The notes under the pieces are model-generated. The model did not search any database. It was given only the letters and a program-made list of their open reading frames with translations, and had not been told where the DNA came from. 64,000 bases of DNA from Clostridium magnum DSM 2767. Lineage in GTDB: Bacteria; Bacillota; Clostridia; Clostridiales; Clostridiaceae. The position numbers and the translations under genes were made by a program. Of this stretch, positions 25,787-36,992 are shown in pieces. Every line of letters begins with the position of its first letter. The stretch's first letter is position 1. The stretch covers positions 62,001-126,000 of the forward strand of contig NZ_LWAE01000002.1 in assembly GCF_001623875.1 (NCBI RefSeq). The letters are read 5' to 3'.

Positions 25787-27091
25787 ATGAAGAAAATAGT
25801 TTCAAACATTACCTCACTTTTAATACTATCTTTAGCTGTAATATCAACATCTCAAGTTAGTGCAGCAACATTAGATAAGAGATTATCAGGAAGCAACAGA
25901 TATGAAACAGGTGCTAAAATTATAAGTAATGGGTGGACAACTTCTGAGTATGCCGTAGTTGCTAGTGGTGAGGGATTTGCAGATGCACTTTGTGCAGCTC
26001 CTTTAGCTAAAAAATATAATGCACCAATTTTACTTACTGGAAAAGATACTTTGGATTTAAATACAAAAAATCAATTGAAAGCACTTGATGTAAAAAAGGT
26101 ATTTGTGGTTGGTGGCTCTGGTGTAGTATCAGAAAGTGTAAATTCTGAAATGAAAGATATGGGTATTGAAACTAATAGAATATATGGACAAAATAGATTT
26201 GAAACATCTCTACAAGTAGCTAATAATTTAGGAGATATTGCTGGTGTGGTAGTAACAAATGGATTTGGATTTGCGGATGCGTTATCCATAGCTCCAGTGG
26301 CAGCACAAAAGGGAATGCCAATACTGCTAACGGATAAGGAGGATTTATCTTCATCAGTTAAAGAGTTTTTAGCTAATAGTTCCTATAGTAAAAGTTATAT
26401 AGTTGGTGGAAGTGGAGTTGTAAGCGATAAAATAGCATCACAGCTAAAAGGTAATACAAGACTTGGAGGGGCTAGCAGGTATAGCACAAATGCAGCTGTA
26501 TTAAACCAGTTTGCTAACGAGTTTAGTTACGACAAAGTTTATGTAGCTTCTGGAGAGAACTATCCAGATGCCTTAAGTGGAAGTGCTTTAGCAGCTTTAA
26601 GTAATTCTCCTTTGATTTTAGCAGGTACTTCTGTTAATCCTTCAGTAATGTCCTCAATAAAAGCTCAGCATGAAAATTATAATAATGTGATAATTTTAGG
26701 TGGAACTGCAGTAGTTTCTGATGCAGTAGCAAGCGATATTGTAAGTGGAGTAGATACCATCACTTCAGCGGCTATTAGGAATGAGTTTCAAAAAATAGGG
26801 TTTGTATTTAGTTCAGAAACAACTGCTTTATATGACAAAGATGGAATTACTATTGGGTTAGTAAATCAAGGTGAGTATTGGCAGCTTGCTGTAAAGACTT
26901 GGGGAGAAGAGGAAGAGAGTTTATTTTATAGAGGAATGAGCATAATTCTAGGACAAGATGCAGCTTGGAGCAGTTTAATATATATTGATTATGCACTAGA
27001 TATGCCTGATTCTGTTCATACAACTGAACATGTTCGTACATTTGTCAGTGGTGACAAATTGGTTGTGCATATTTTTAATCCAAAGGAATAA
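25787..27091 (+). CDS. CWB2 cell-wall protein with an unassigned C-terminal domain
   Basis: 434 residues. A signal peptide (MKKIVSNITSLLILSLAVIS..., cleaved near VSAA) precedes three CWB2 repeats (RLSGSNRYETGAKI near 33, RIYGQNRFETSLQVA near 125, RLGGASRYSTNAAVL near 222). Residues about 325-434 form a separate domain (AIRNEFQKIGFVFSS; GEYWQLAVKTWGEEEE; AWSSLIYIDYALDMPDS) that I cannot name; it is aromatic-rich and probably beta-rich. AAAAGGAGA precedes the ATG. It lies divergent from the DUF5050-bearing paralogue and ends just before the inverted palindromic element. Confidence 0.9.
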   Translation: MKKIVSNITSLLILSLAVISTSQVSAATLDKRLSGSNRYETGAKIISNGWTTSEYAVVASGEGFADALCAAPLAKKYNAPILLTGKDTLDLNTKNQLKALDVKKVFVVGGSGVVSESVNSEMKDMGIETNRIYGQNRFETSLQVANNLGDIAGVVVTNGFGFADALSIAPVAAQKGMPILLTDKEDLSSSVKEFLANSSYSKSYIVGGSGVVSDKIASQLKGNTRLGGASRYSTNAAVLNQFANEFSYDKVYVASGENYPDALSGSALAALSNSPLILAGTSVNPSVMSSIKAQHENYNNVIILGGTAVVSDAVASDIVSGVDTITSAAIRNEFQKIGFVFSSETTALYDKDGITIGLVNQGEYWQLAVKTWGEEEESLFYRGMSIILGQDAAWSSLIYIDYALDMPDSVHTTEHVRTFVSGDKLVVHIFNPKE

Positions 27092-27101
27092 TAGAGTATA
27101 A

Positions 27102-27226
27102 ATGAAGTGGAAACTTGAATCAGATGGGGTTTCGTCTACGACCCGGGGCTTTGCCCGTTAAATGCCATTTAGGCATTTAACCCCCACCTGATTCTTAGTT
27201 GAACGAATCCAGGGACGTAGCCGCTC
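27102..27226 (-). repeat. Palindromic element, inverted partner of 10846-10971
   Basis: 125 bases, the reverse complement of the 10846 copy apart from one substitution in the inner hairpin loop and one A/T indel. It lies eleven bases after the CWB2 stop. Bases 27227-27311 show no recognisable gene. Confidence 0.75.
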
Positions 27227-27311
27227 GCAACGTACACTTTGAAGAAGATGGGAGTATTAGAGCGGGTAGTCATCGGATAAATACTAGATTAGCGTGTCCA
27301 TTAAACCTGGG

Positions 27312-27345
27312 GCTATTGCAAAATGAAATTTTGCAACAGCTCTTT
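27312..27345 (+). terminator. Terminator hairpin
   Basis: GCTATTGCAAAAT pairs with ATTTTGCAACAGC (one mismatch) around GAA, followed by TCTTTT. No gene can be tied to it; it probably belongs to a lost upstream gene. Confidence 0.7.
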
Positions 27346-27463
27346 TACTTGCTCAAAGATTTAATTTTGCTTTCTCAGTTATCCAGAGTAAATGGCAAGT
27401 TGTTTAAAGTATATAGCTTGGGTATAATATTAATAATTAGAACTAAAACTGAGAGGTGTTTTA

Positions 27464-29034
27464 ATGCAGAAAAAATTCAATATAACCGGTACATGTATTC
27501 CAGAAAAGCATTATATGGTTAACATAGATAATAAATTGAAAAAAATGATCCTTATGATTGAAGATGGTGAATATTTTACTGTAAATAGACCTAGACAATA
27601 TGGAAAAACTACAACATTATATATGTTGTCTAGAGCATTAAAAAAAAGAGAAGATTATCTTGTTATTAAATTGAGTTTTGAAGGAATGGGAGATGAAAGG
27701 TATAGTAGTGAAAAAAGCTTTATAGAAGGTCTTTTTATACAATTTAAAAGAATATTTTTAATGGACAATGAAAATCAAATTATGCAATTAATAGCTGAAA
27801 ATAAGGAGATAAAAACTCTTGATGAATTAGGGGTATTTATAACTGAACTTGTATTAAAGTCTAGAAAAAAAGTTGTACTTATAATTGATGAGATAGATAA
27901 AAATAGCGACAATCAATTATTCTTAAACTTTTTAGGAATGCTGAGAAATAAATATCTATTACGAAGTGAAGGTGAAGATTTTACATTTCAAAGCGTTATT
28001 CTTGCTGGTGTACATGATGTAAAAAACCTGAAGCTTAAATTAAGAAAAGATGAGAAACGTAAGTATAATAGTCCTTGGAACATAGCTGTAGATTTTAATA
28101 TGGACATGAGCTTTTCTAAGGAAGAGATAGGTACCATGCTTCAAGAGTATTCTTATGAAACAGGTATGGAAGTAAATTTGGAATATTTTTCAGAAAGAAT
28201 ACACTATTATACTTCTGGTTATCCATTTTTAGTAAGCAGATTATGCAAGATAATAGATGAAGAAATATTGATGGATAATAGAGGAACATGGAAAGAAATA
28301 TATCTAGAACAAGCGCTAAGTATACTTTTAAAAGAAAGTAATACTAATTTTGATTCTTTAATAAAAAATTTGCAGAACAATAATGATTTATATAATATTG
28401 TTTATAAATTAATTATTGAAGGTAATGAATTGTCATACAATTCTGACAACCCAATAATAAACTTGGCGACGACTTATGGTATTTTTAAAGAAATGGATAG
28501 AAAAGTAAAGATTCATAATAGAATTTATGAACAGCGAATTTATAATTATATGATTTCAAAAGTTGAAACTTCAACAGATATAAAAGGATATAATTTTCGA
28601 GATAATTTTTATTACCTGATAACAGTATAGACTTTGAAAAGGTACTCTTAAAGTTCCAAGAGTTCATGAAAAAAGAGTATAGCACAAGAGACAAAGAATT
28701 TTTAGAGAAAAATGGCAGACTTATTTTTCTAGCCTTCATAAAGCCTATAATTAATGGAGTAGGATTTGACTTTAAAGAAATTCAAATCTCTGAAGAAAAA
28801 AGGTTAGATGTAGTTATAACATACTTAAGTAAGATGTATGTTATAGAAATGAAAATCTGGAGAGGTCAGGCTGCTCATGAAAGAGGTATTAAGCAGTTGT
28901 GTGATTATTTAGATGTTATGACTTTAAGTGAAGGATTTCTTGTAATTTTTGATTTTACAAAGCAGGGAAATAAGAATTGGAAAAAAGAAAGATTGCAGAT
29001 AGAAGGCAAGGATATATTTATGATTTGGATATAG
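27464..29034 (+). pseudogene. AAA-ATPase / PD-(D/E)XK protein (DUF1703 type), frameshifted
   Basis: The first frame (27464-28630, 388 codons) has Walker A in RPRQYGKTT and Walker B in VVLIIDEIDK. It shifts near 28605-28614, and from 28615 a second frame reads DNSIDFEKVLLKFQEFMKK into the nuclease-like domain (28666-29034: RLDVVITYL, then YVIEMKIWRGQ with the E-x-K strand). The two parts together have the normal length of this large clostridial family, often called AAA-ATPase-like and thought to act on DNA or as selfish nucleases. One indel would restore it; sequencing error cannot be excluded. Confidence 0.85.
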
Positions 29035-29106
29035 GTTACACTTTTATTTTGTAAAGTGGTTAGAAATATAGTAAATATTAAGGATTATGTTGGAGGATAC
29101 TTGGGA

Positions 29107-29143
29107 AGATCCGTAGATTTGTGTAAATCAAATCTACGGATCT
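29107..29143 (+). terminator. Strong 15-bp hairpin after the AAA/nuclease remnant
   Basis: AGATCCGTAGATTTG (29107-29121) pairs perfectly with CAAATCTACGGATCT (29129-29143). The T-tract is weak. I see no gene in 29144-29443. Confidence 0.65.
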
Positions 29144-29443
29144 TAGTCGTGTAAACAATTTTGTGTATTCTCTTAGGTTATGTCGCAATCTTGTCTTTAA
29201 ATTCTTGAAGGGTTCGTACTCGTGCTGATATTTTTAACCGTTTTTTAAGTTTTAATGTCAGATTGATTATTTATTATTTTTATAATATCCTCAGAAGCTT
29301 ATTGGTACATTTGTATATATACATAAATTAAGATATAATTTATGTTAAAATATTGGTATATTAGTTATATGTTGGGTATTAATTAAGCAATATTTATACT
29401 TAATTCTAGATTTTATACAGTGTGAAATTACAAGGAGGTTTTG

Positions 29444-30382
29444 GTGAGTAATTTAGACAATATATTAAAAATGATATTCAAACTTAAGCCAGGGGTAGTT
29501 ATAAAGCGAAAAGAGTTAGCAGATGAATTTAATATTAGTGAAAAACAAGTTGCAAGATATAAAAGAATTTTAGAAGAATTCTTTACAATAGAATCTATAC
29601 CAGGACCTACAGGTGGATATAGACTATTAGATTCATATTTTCCTTTTAAAGAATTATTAACAGAAGATGAAGTAATGCTTTTAAAGTATTATAGTGCATC
29701 ATCACAATATTCTGATGATGAAAAACTTAGAAAAGCATTAGATAAAATAAACTATTCAATATTAAAAGAGGATAATCAAATATCTGCACAGATCATTCCA
29801 TATTCAAGAATTAATAATAATGGACGTGATATTCAAAGAACACAAAATAAATTTTATGAAGCTATTTTACATAAGTATGAAGTTATTATTAGTTATACAT
29901 CAAATGAAGGAAAAAGCACTCGAAGAAGAGTTCAGCCATATAAGTTATTTATGTATAAGGGAGAATGCTATGTAATTGCAAAATGTTTACTGAAAGATAG
30001 CATTAGATTTTTCAAACTTGTTAGAATAAGTGAAATGATTGTTACCAGTATTAAGTTTGAACAAAACTTGGATGTAGAAAAGTTCTTACAAGATTCAATG
30101 GACAAGAATATAGGAATCTTTTATGGTCAGGAATATAAATTAAAACTTAAAATATATCCACCAATGTCAAATACAATCAAGGAAAGAATTTGGGTTGACA
30201 ATCAAGTAATAACTGAGCTTGAAAATGGTGAAATATTCTTTGAAGCTACTATGCAAGGTGGACCAGAAATCATTTCTTGGATACTTTCAATGAGAAGTTG
30301 CGTAAAAGTCATTGAGCCTGAAAGTCTAAAAATTGAATTAAAAGAAGAATTAGAAAAAATGATCAATAATTTAAAAAAATAA
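29444..30382 (+). CDS. WYL-domain regulator beside the CRISPR-Cas genes
   Basis: 312 residues. The N-terminal 60 form a winged helix-turn-helix (VVIKRKELADEFNISEKQVA), about 135-210 is the WYL domain (YTSNEGKSTRRRVQPYKLFM; KGECYVIAKC), and the C-terminus is the WCX extension. WYL proteins often control CRISPR-Cas loci and may sense nucleic acid ligands. I choose GTG 29444, five bases after AAGGAGG; the in-frame TTG at 29441 is too close to it. cas6 follows after 92 bases. Confidence 0.88.
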   Translation: MSNLDNILKMIFKLKPGVVIKRKELADEFNISEKQVARYKRILEEFFTIESIPGPTGGYRLLDSYFPFKELLTEDEVMLLKYYSASSQYSDDEKLRKALDKINYSILKEDNQISAQIIPYSRINNNGRDIQRTQNKFYEAILHKYEVIISYTSNEGKSTRRRVQPYKLFMYKGECYVIAKCLLKDSIRFFKLVRISEMIVTSIKFEQNLDVEKFLQDSMDKNIGIFYGQEYKLKLKIYPPMSNTIKERIWVDNQVITELENGEIFFEATMQGGPEIISWILSMRSCVKVIEPESLKIELKEELEKMINNLKK

Positions 30383-30474
30383 AAAATTAGTGACTGTTTT
30401 TGTCCAGAATTATTAGTATAGTGTTTTTAGAAGCTAATGTATAAGTAATTCTACCAAGTGATAGGAGGGATTTT

Positions 30475-31209
30475 GTGAGATTCAAAATAAATTTAAGTGC
30501 AGCTGATAAGAAAATTCCAATTGGGAATAGATTTATGATATGTAGTTTATTAAAGAAAGCTATTGAAATAGGAGATGCAGAGTTATTTAATGAAATATAT
30601 TTTTATGAAGATAAGAAAAATAAAAAAATTAAAGACTTTTCCTTTGCAATTTATTTAAGAGATTTTAAGGTGGAAGATAGCTATATAAATGTTAATGGAG
30701 ATATTTCTATAACTGTTAGTACACCAGATTACAATTTAGGGATAGCAATCTACAATGGATTATTAAAGATCAAAACCTTTAATTTCAAAGGATATAATTT
30801 AGAGTTAAAAACAGTTACTTTGTTAAAGGAAGCTAAGGTAAAGAGTAACATAATTCCATGTAAAACTTTATCACCAATTTTTATAAAAGATAGGGCGGGA
30901 AAGGGCATAGATGTACATGATAGCAACTTTGAAGAAGGGCTTAATTATATAAGTAATTTATATCTTGAAACGTATAGAGGGTATGGTTTAAGGGAAAGAC
31001 TTAAATTTATTCCTATTAATATGAAAAAAGTAGTAGTAAAAGAAGAGGTAGAAGGCTTTAGAGAAGGAACTAATAAGCAATTTTTATTGGTTGATTCATA
31101 CAAAGGAATATTTAATTTAAGTGGAGATATTGATGATCTTCAAATTTTATTAGAAGCAGGAATGGGATATAGACGAAGCCAGGGATTTGGACTGATAGAT
31201 TTAGTATAG
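30475..31209 (+). CDS. cas6: CRISPR pre-crRNA endoribonuclease Cas6
   Basis: 244 residues with a GTG start behind ATAGGAGG. Two ferredoxin-like folds are expected; the C-terminus carries the Gly-rich GMGYRRSQGFGLI loop (about 229-241) typical of Cas6. It cleaves the array transcript within each repeat, here the 29-nt repeat at 38978 onward. cas8b follows after 11 bases. Confidence 0.93.
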   Translation: MRFKINLSAADKKIPIGNRFMICSLLKKAIEIGDAELFNEIYFYEDKKNKKIKDFSFAIYLRDFKVEDSYINVNGDISITVSTPDYNLGIAIYNGLLKIKTFNFKGYNLELKTVTLLKEAKVKSNIIPCKTLSPIFIKDRAGKGIDVHDSNFEEGLNYISNLYLETYRGYGLRERLKFIPINMKKVVVKEEVEGFREGTNKQFLLVDSYKGIFNLSGDIDDLQILLEAGMGYRRSQGFGLIDLV

Positions 31210-31220
31210 GAGGTGGAATT

Positions 31221-32897
31221 TTGAGTTTAGTGAGAATCGAACTAGGTGACTGGTTAAAAAATGCATCAATTATTGGGCTTATAAAGGTATTAGAGCATAA
31301 GAAGAAGCTTGGAGAAAGTATTAAAATTAAAAATGATTATTTAGAATTTGATTCTGAAATGTTAGATGGTTTCGAAGAGGCTTATTTTAAAACTTTAATA
31401 TCAGAACATGAGAAAAAGTTATCTTGGTATAAATTGGCTAGCCTTGAAGATGATTTAAATGCAATCGAAGGCAATGAAATAACTAATGAGAATGTGGAAA
31501 AATTAAATGATATTTTAGATAAAATGAAGTCAAAATCAATGCTTAATTCTAATAGCTATTTAAGTGCTTATTTATTATTAGAAGATAGAGTATGGATAGT
31601 AAATAAGGAAAAAAATCTAGCTAAGATAAAGCTTAAGAAAAAGGATAAAGTAGAAGATTTTAAAGAAGAAATATTAAAACAAATTTCCATAGCAAAAGAA
31701 ATAATCAAGTGGTTTAAAAAGCCAGAGGTTAAAAGAGTAATTGCAGCAAAAAATGTAATGTATGATATAATTCAACCATTTTGGAATAACATAAGTATGC
31801 TACTTAAAACAAACAACGAGAAAAATATGTATGAATTGTATAAAAAAGATTTTATAGAGCCATTTACTAATTATGTTGAAAGTGATAAGACTAAGTATAA
31901 AAATAATTGTTTTACTTGTGATAACAAAATTAAGAAACTTGGGAAACCAGAAGCTTTTGATTTAACATGGCTTGTTAAAACAGGAGCAGATATGTCAAGA
32001 AAGTCATCACATTTTTGGAATATGAATGGGGATGCGTATATCTGTCCAATATGCAACTTAGTATACTCATGTCTACCACTAGGATTTGTACTAATGGAAC
32101 GTAAAGGAATTTTTATTAATAGTAATCAAAGTATTAAAAGCCTTAAACAATGTAATATTACTACTATTGATTGTAAAGGAGATAGATTTGTGGAAATAGA
32201 AAATTTATCTTACTATAATGTGCTTAATGCAATGGAAAATGTAAACATAGAAAATATTGATAAAGAATTTGAGAATATTCAAGTTGTGAAGATTGATGGA
32301 AATAATGATAGAAGACCTTATAGTTTTAATACTTTATCACCAAAAATTATGAAGATTTTATACTATCATAGGAAAGCATTAGAAGGCTTAATAAAAATTA
32401 GAGTTAGGATAACGGATAAATATTATATAAATCTTTATGATGAAATTATTAGAAGGATATATGATGGTAAAAATCTATTTGAACTAATTCACAAATTATT
32501 AGTTATGTATTTAGATAAGGAAAAATTTAAAGGTGTACATAACATTTATAAAATATTACAAATTAATACTTCATTAACAGGAGGAAAGGAAATGAGACAA
32601 GAGGATATAAATAAGTTTATGTCATATGGCTTTAAACTTAGAGGGGCCTATGAAAGTAAAGAGGCAAAGGCAAAATTATCAGGAATAACTTATAGATTAT
32701 TAAATGCAATTAAAACAAGAGATAGTGGTAAATTTATGGATACTATAGTGAATGCACATATGTATATGAAGAGGGAAATACCTAAGGAAATTGGACTAGC
32801 CTTAAGAAATAGCGATGTGCTGCAAAATGTAGGATATGCATTTGTATTAGGATTACAAGGTGAATTAAATAAAAAAGAAACTGAAGGAGAGAAATAA
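31221..32897 (+). CDS. cas8b: Type I-B Cascade large subunit Cas8b (Cst1-like)
   Basis: 558 residues, TTG start behind AGGAGG. The centre has a zinc-ribbon signature, CFTC near 229-232 and CPIC near 274-277, as in the Cst1/Cas8a-b group of the Tneap subtype. The large subunit recognises the PAM and recruits Cas3. The order cas6-cas8b-cas7-cas5 supports the call; large subunits diverge strongly, so the assignment depends partly on position. The cas7 start follows the stop by two bases. Confidence 0.88.
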   Translation: MSLVRIELGDWLKNASIIGLIKVLEHKKKLGESIKIKNDYLEFDSEMLDGFEEAYFKTLISEHEKKLSWYKLASLEDDLNAIEGNEITNENVEKLNDILDKMKSKSMLNSNSYLSAYLLLEDRVWIVNKEKNLAKIKLKKKDKVEDFKEEILKQISIAKEIIKWFKKPEVKRVIAAKNVMYDIIQPFWNNISMLLKTNNEKNMYELYKKDFIEPFTNYVESDKTKYKNNCFTCDNKIKKLGKPEAFDLTWLVKTGADMSRKSSHFWNMNGDAYICPICNLVYSCLPLGFVLMERKGIFINSNQSIKSLKQCNITTIDCKGDRFVEIENLSYYNVLNAMENVNIENIDKEFENIQVVKIDGNNDRRPYSFNTLSPKIMKILYYHRKALEGLIKIRVRITDKYYINLYDEIIRRIYDGKNLFELIHKLLVMYLDKEKFKGVHNIYKILQINTSLTGGKEMRQEDINKFMSYGFKLRGAYESKEAKAKLSGITYRLLNAIKTRDSGKFMDTIVNAHMYMKREIPKEIGLALRNSDVLQNVGYAFVLGLQGELNKKETEGEK

Positions 32898-32899
32898 AA

Positions 32900-33781
32900 A
32901 TGAGTACTATAAAGGGTTTAACAATAACAATGGTTTTTGAGGCTGAGAGTGCTAACTATGGGGAAGGAGTAGGAAATGTTACATCATTAAAGAAAATATC
33001 AAGAGATGGTGGAAGAGCTTATACTTATATTTCAAGACAAGCTTTAAGATATAATATTATAGGACAAATGGGGGTAGATAATACTCCTTTAGATTTAGAT
33101 GGTGAAGTTCTTCAATTCCATCCAGATGCAACTATTAAAGATTATCCTGAAATAGACTTGTTTGGATATATGAAGACACAAAAGCCAGTAAAAACAAGAG
33201 CTGCAGTAGCAAGGCTATCAAATGCAGTTGCACTTGAAACCTTTAACGCCGATTTAGACTTTTTAACTAATAAGGGGTTGCTAGATAGATATAATGAAAC
33301 AGCTGAAAAGAAAAAAGATGGTGGTAATATAGCTCAAAGTGAAATTCATAAATCTTATTATTCTTATACAATAACAGTTGATCTAGACAAAGTTGGAATA
33401 GATATACTAGACAAAGTTAATTTAGATAAGGAAGAAAAAACTAATAGAGTAGTAGCTCTTTTAGATGCTGTTAAATTCTTATATAGAGATATAAAAGGTA
33501 GAAGAGAAAACTTATCTCCAATACTTGCAATAGGTGGAGTATATTCAATTAAAAATCCTTTCTTTGAAAATAGAGTTAAGTGTTATAATAACACCATTGA
33601 TATAGAGCCGCTAATGAGTGTTAAAGCCTTAGGTAAAGAAGTGTCAGATAACACAAAGGTTGGACTTATAAAAGGTATATTTAGAAATAGTGATGATATA
33701 GTCAATAAGTTAAGTGCAGTTGATATGGCAGAGTTCTTTGATTCAATTAAGAATGAAGTTAAAGCATATTATGAAGTGTAG
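32900..33781 (+). CDS. cas7: Type I-B Cascade backbone Cas7 (Cst2/DevR)
   Basis: 293 residues. The start MSTIKGLTITMVFEAESANYG and the next segment SRDGGRAYTYISRQALRYNI are hallmarks of the DevR/Cst2 group, an RRM-fold protein that coats the crRNA spacer. GAGAAATAAAA before the ATG is a weak ribosome site, but the two-base gap from cas8b allows coupling. cas5 follows. Confidence 0.95.
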   Translation: MSTIKGLTITMVFEAESANYGEGVGNVTSLKKISRDGGRAYTYISRQALRYNIIGQMGVDNTPLDLDGEVLQFHPDATIKDYPEIDLFGYMKTQKPVKTRAAVARLSNAVALETFNADLDFLTNKGLLDRYNETAEKKKDGGNIAQSEIHKSYYSYTITVDLDKVGIDILDKVNLDKEEKTNRVVALLDAVKFLYRDIKGRRENLSPILAIGGVYSIKNPFFENRVKCYNNTIDIEPLMSVKALGKEVSDNTKVGLIKGIFRNSDDIVNKLSAVDMAEFFDSIKNEVKAYYEV

Positions 33782-33788
33782 GTGTTAA

Positions 33789-34532
<744 letters not shown>

Positions 34533-34583
34533 TTTGTAGGAGTTAGATATTTTTATCTAGCTCCTATATTATAGAGGTGAAAA

Positions 34584-36905
34584 ATGAAGAATTTGTTTTT
34601 GGCTAAAAGTAATCCAAGAGAAACCATAATAGAGCATACTGAAAATTTATTAAAATCTTATGACATGTTAAAAGAATCATATCCAAATTTAAAAAATATA
34701 AACTGGGAATTATTAAAGCTCGCTTGTATTTATCATGATGCAGGTAAAATGAATACAAAGTTTCAAAATAAGATAATTAAAAATATAAATAAAGAGCTTG
34801 AAAAACAAGAAAGTGAAGAAATGTTACCATATCTTGAAGATTTTTTAGAAGATATTGAAGAAATTCCCCATGGATATTTAAGCAATGCATTTATACCCAT
34901 TAGTTATTTAAAAGAGAATTTTACAGATGAAGAAATTAAGGTTTTATATGAGAGTATTTTTTATCATCATAATAGAGAAAAGCTAGAAGGACATAGAAAA
35001 GAAGAACTTTTAAAAATAATAAAAGAAGATTTACCTCAATATATAAATGATTTTAAGTATGATAAATTTATTAGTGATGAAATAAATTTAAATAGTAAAT
35101 TTATGAGATATCTAAGAAAAAGAATTTTAACTGATGCAAATATATTGGATGACGAAACTTATGATATTGCTAGTAAATTAATAATGACAAAAGGACTATT
35201 AAATAAAATAGACTTTGCAGCAAGTAGTGGTGTTTTGGTTGAAGTTCAACCTGGTAAACTTAAAGGGTTAACAGAAAAATCTATTGAGCCATATAATTTA
35301 AATGATCTTCAAAAATATATGAAAGAACATGATAATGACAATTTAATAATATTAGCATCAACTGGTATAGGTAAAACAGAAGGGGCGTTAGTTTGGATTG
35401 GAAATAACAAGGGGTTCTTTACTTTACCTCTTAGAGTATCTATTAATTCTATTTATGATAGAGTAGTGTCTAAAATAGGGTATGGAAAGGATAAAACAGC
35501 TTTATTGCATTCAGATAGTGCATCAGAATATATGAAAAGAGAAGAAGATGGAATAATAGATAAATATTATTTAGATTCAACAAAGCAGTTATCATTACCA
35601 CTAACTATTTGTACTTTAGATCAATTAATAGGTTTTATATTTAAATACGAAGGTTTTGAATTAAAACTAGCTACTTTAAGTTATTCAAAGATTGTTATTG
35701 ATGAAATTCAAATGTATTCTCCAGATATGATAGCATATTTAGTACTAGCCCTTAGAGACATAGTTCGTATGGGAGGAAAATTTGCTATAGTAACAGCAAC
35801 CTTCCCACCTATTTTTGAGTATTTTATGAATTATGCTGGCTTAAATAGAGGAACTGAATACAAAGTACCAGAAAAACCTTTCTTAAAAAAGTTGGATGAT
35901 AAAGTTATGCTAAGACATAAGGTGAAAATTTTTCAAGTTAATATTGATTCAAATATTATTTATAATAATTATAAAGGTCAAAAGATATTAGTAATTGTAA
36001 ATACAGTAAAAACAGCCCAAAAGCTTTATTATGAACTATCTAAATATGAGGACATAAAAGATAAATTATTTATGTTTCATAGTAGATATATTAAAGAGGA
36101 TAGAGCAATTAAAGAAGATCAAATTTTTAATGATGGACAGCTTAAAAATAAGTTTTCTGGTATATGGATAACAACACAAGTAGTAGAGGCGAGTTTAGAT
36201 ATAGATTTTGATGTATTATTTACCGAATTATCTGATATAAGTGGTCTTCTACAAAGAATGGGTAGAGTTTATAGAAATAGAATTTTAGATAAGATGGAAG
36301 CAAATATAAATGTATTTGTTGGTGATGATAAATTACCTTCAGGTATATTTGATAATACTTCAAGATTTGATTCTATAATTGATATTGATATTTTTAATAA
36401 ATCAAAAGAAGCAATTTTAAAATATAATGATGTAGAGCTTGATGAAGAGGAAAAGATGAAGCTTGTTTCAGAGGTGTATTCTGTAAGTAACTTAGAAAAA
36501 TCTAATTATTTTGAAGTGATAAAAAAGACAATAGATACTTATAGTGACTTGATTCCTTATGATTTAAAAAAGAATGAAGTGAAGCTTAGAAATATTATGT
36601 CAGAAACTATAATTCCGGAAGTAGTTTATGAAAAAAATAAAGAAAGAATAAATGAAACAATAAAAGAACTTGGGGATACAAAGGATTTTTCAAAGAGAAC
36701 CTCATTAAAAGATGAACTTATGAAAAAGACTGTAACTATTTCTGCATCTATGTTTGAAAATATAAAAAGAAAGGGCGCAGCAGTGGAAAAGCTTGAGGTA
36801 AATAAATATGAAACTATTTATATAGTTCCTGGAGAGTATACATTTGAAAAAGGGTTTGAGATTCAAAAAGATTTTAATAAATTTTCTGAAAAACAATTTG
36901 GATAA
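34584..36905 (+). CDS. cas3: CRISPR nuclease-helicase Cas3
   Basis: 773 residues. An N-terminal HD nuclease domain (ACIYHDAGK near residue 50; FYHHNR further on) is fused to an SF2 helicase: Walker A STGIGKTEGA near 257-266, DEIQ near 373-376 in place of the common DEAH/DECH, TATFPP as motif III, and LLQRMGRVYRNR near 555 as motif VI. Both activities appear intact. It degrades target DNA after Cascade binding. GAGGTG precedes the ATG. Confidence 0.95.
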   Translation: MKNLFLAKSNPRETIIEHTENLLKSYDMLKESYPNLKNINWELLKLACIYHDAGKMNTKFQNKIIKNINKELEKQESEEMLPYLEDFLEDIEEIPHGYLSNAFIPISYLKENFTDEEIKVLYESIFYHHNREKLEGHRKEELLKIIKEDLPQYINDFKYDKFISDEINLNSKFMRYLRKRILTDANILDDETYDIASKLIMTKGLLNKIDFAASSGVLVEVQPGKLKGLTEKSIEPYNLNDLQKYMKEHDNDNLIILASTGIGKTEGALVWIGNNKGFFTLPLRVSINSIYDRVVSKIGYGKDKTALLHSDSASEYMKREEDGIIDKYYLDSTKQLSLPLTICTLDQLIGFIFKYEGFELKLATLSYSKIVIDEIQMYSPDMIAYLVLALRDIVRMGGKFAIVTATFPPIFEYFMNYAGLNRGTEYKVPEKPFLKKLDDKVMLRHKVKIFQVNIDSNIIYNNYKGQKILVIVNTVKTAQKLYYELSKYEDIKDKLFMFHSRYIKEDRAIKEDQIFNDGQLKNKFSGIWITTQVVEASLDIDFDVLFTELSDISGLLQRMGRVYRNRILDKMEANINVFVGDDKLPSGIFDNTSRFDSIIDIDIFNKSKEAILKYNDVELDEEEKMKLVSEVYSVSNLEKSNYFEVIKKTIDTYSDLIPYDLKKNEVKLRNIMSETIIPEVVYEKNKERINETIKELGDTKDFSKRTSLKDELMKKTVTISASMFENIKRKGAAVEKLEVNKYETIYIVPGEYTFEKGFEIQKDFNKFSEKQFG

Positions 36906-36992
36906 CTAAATAATTAAGTACCAAAAATGTCCTTGATTGATGATAATATTCAATCAAGAATTTTTTCTTTATAAATGATGTAGGAGGTAAAG

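Noticed and set aside
27102..27226. CWB2-like reading KVYVASG across the edge of the palindromic element
   Set aside because: Only seven residues match and the rest of the frame is unlike CWB2; likely chance.
27199..27522. 107-codon plus-strand frame
   Set aside because: It starts inside the palindromic element, runs through a terminator and overlaps the start of the AAA/nuclease gene; no ribosome site or family.
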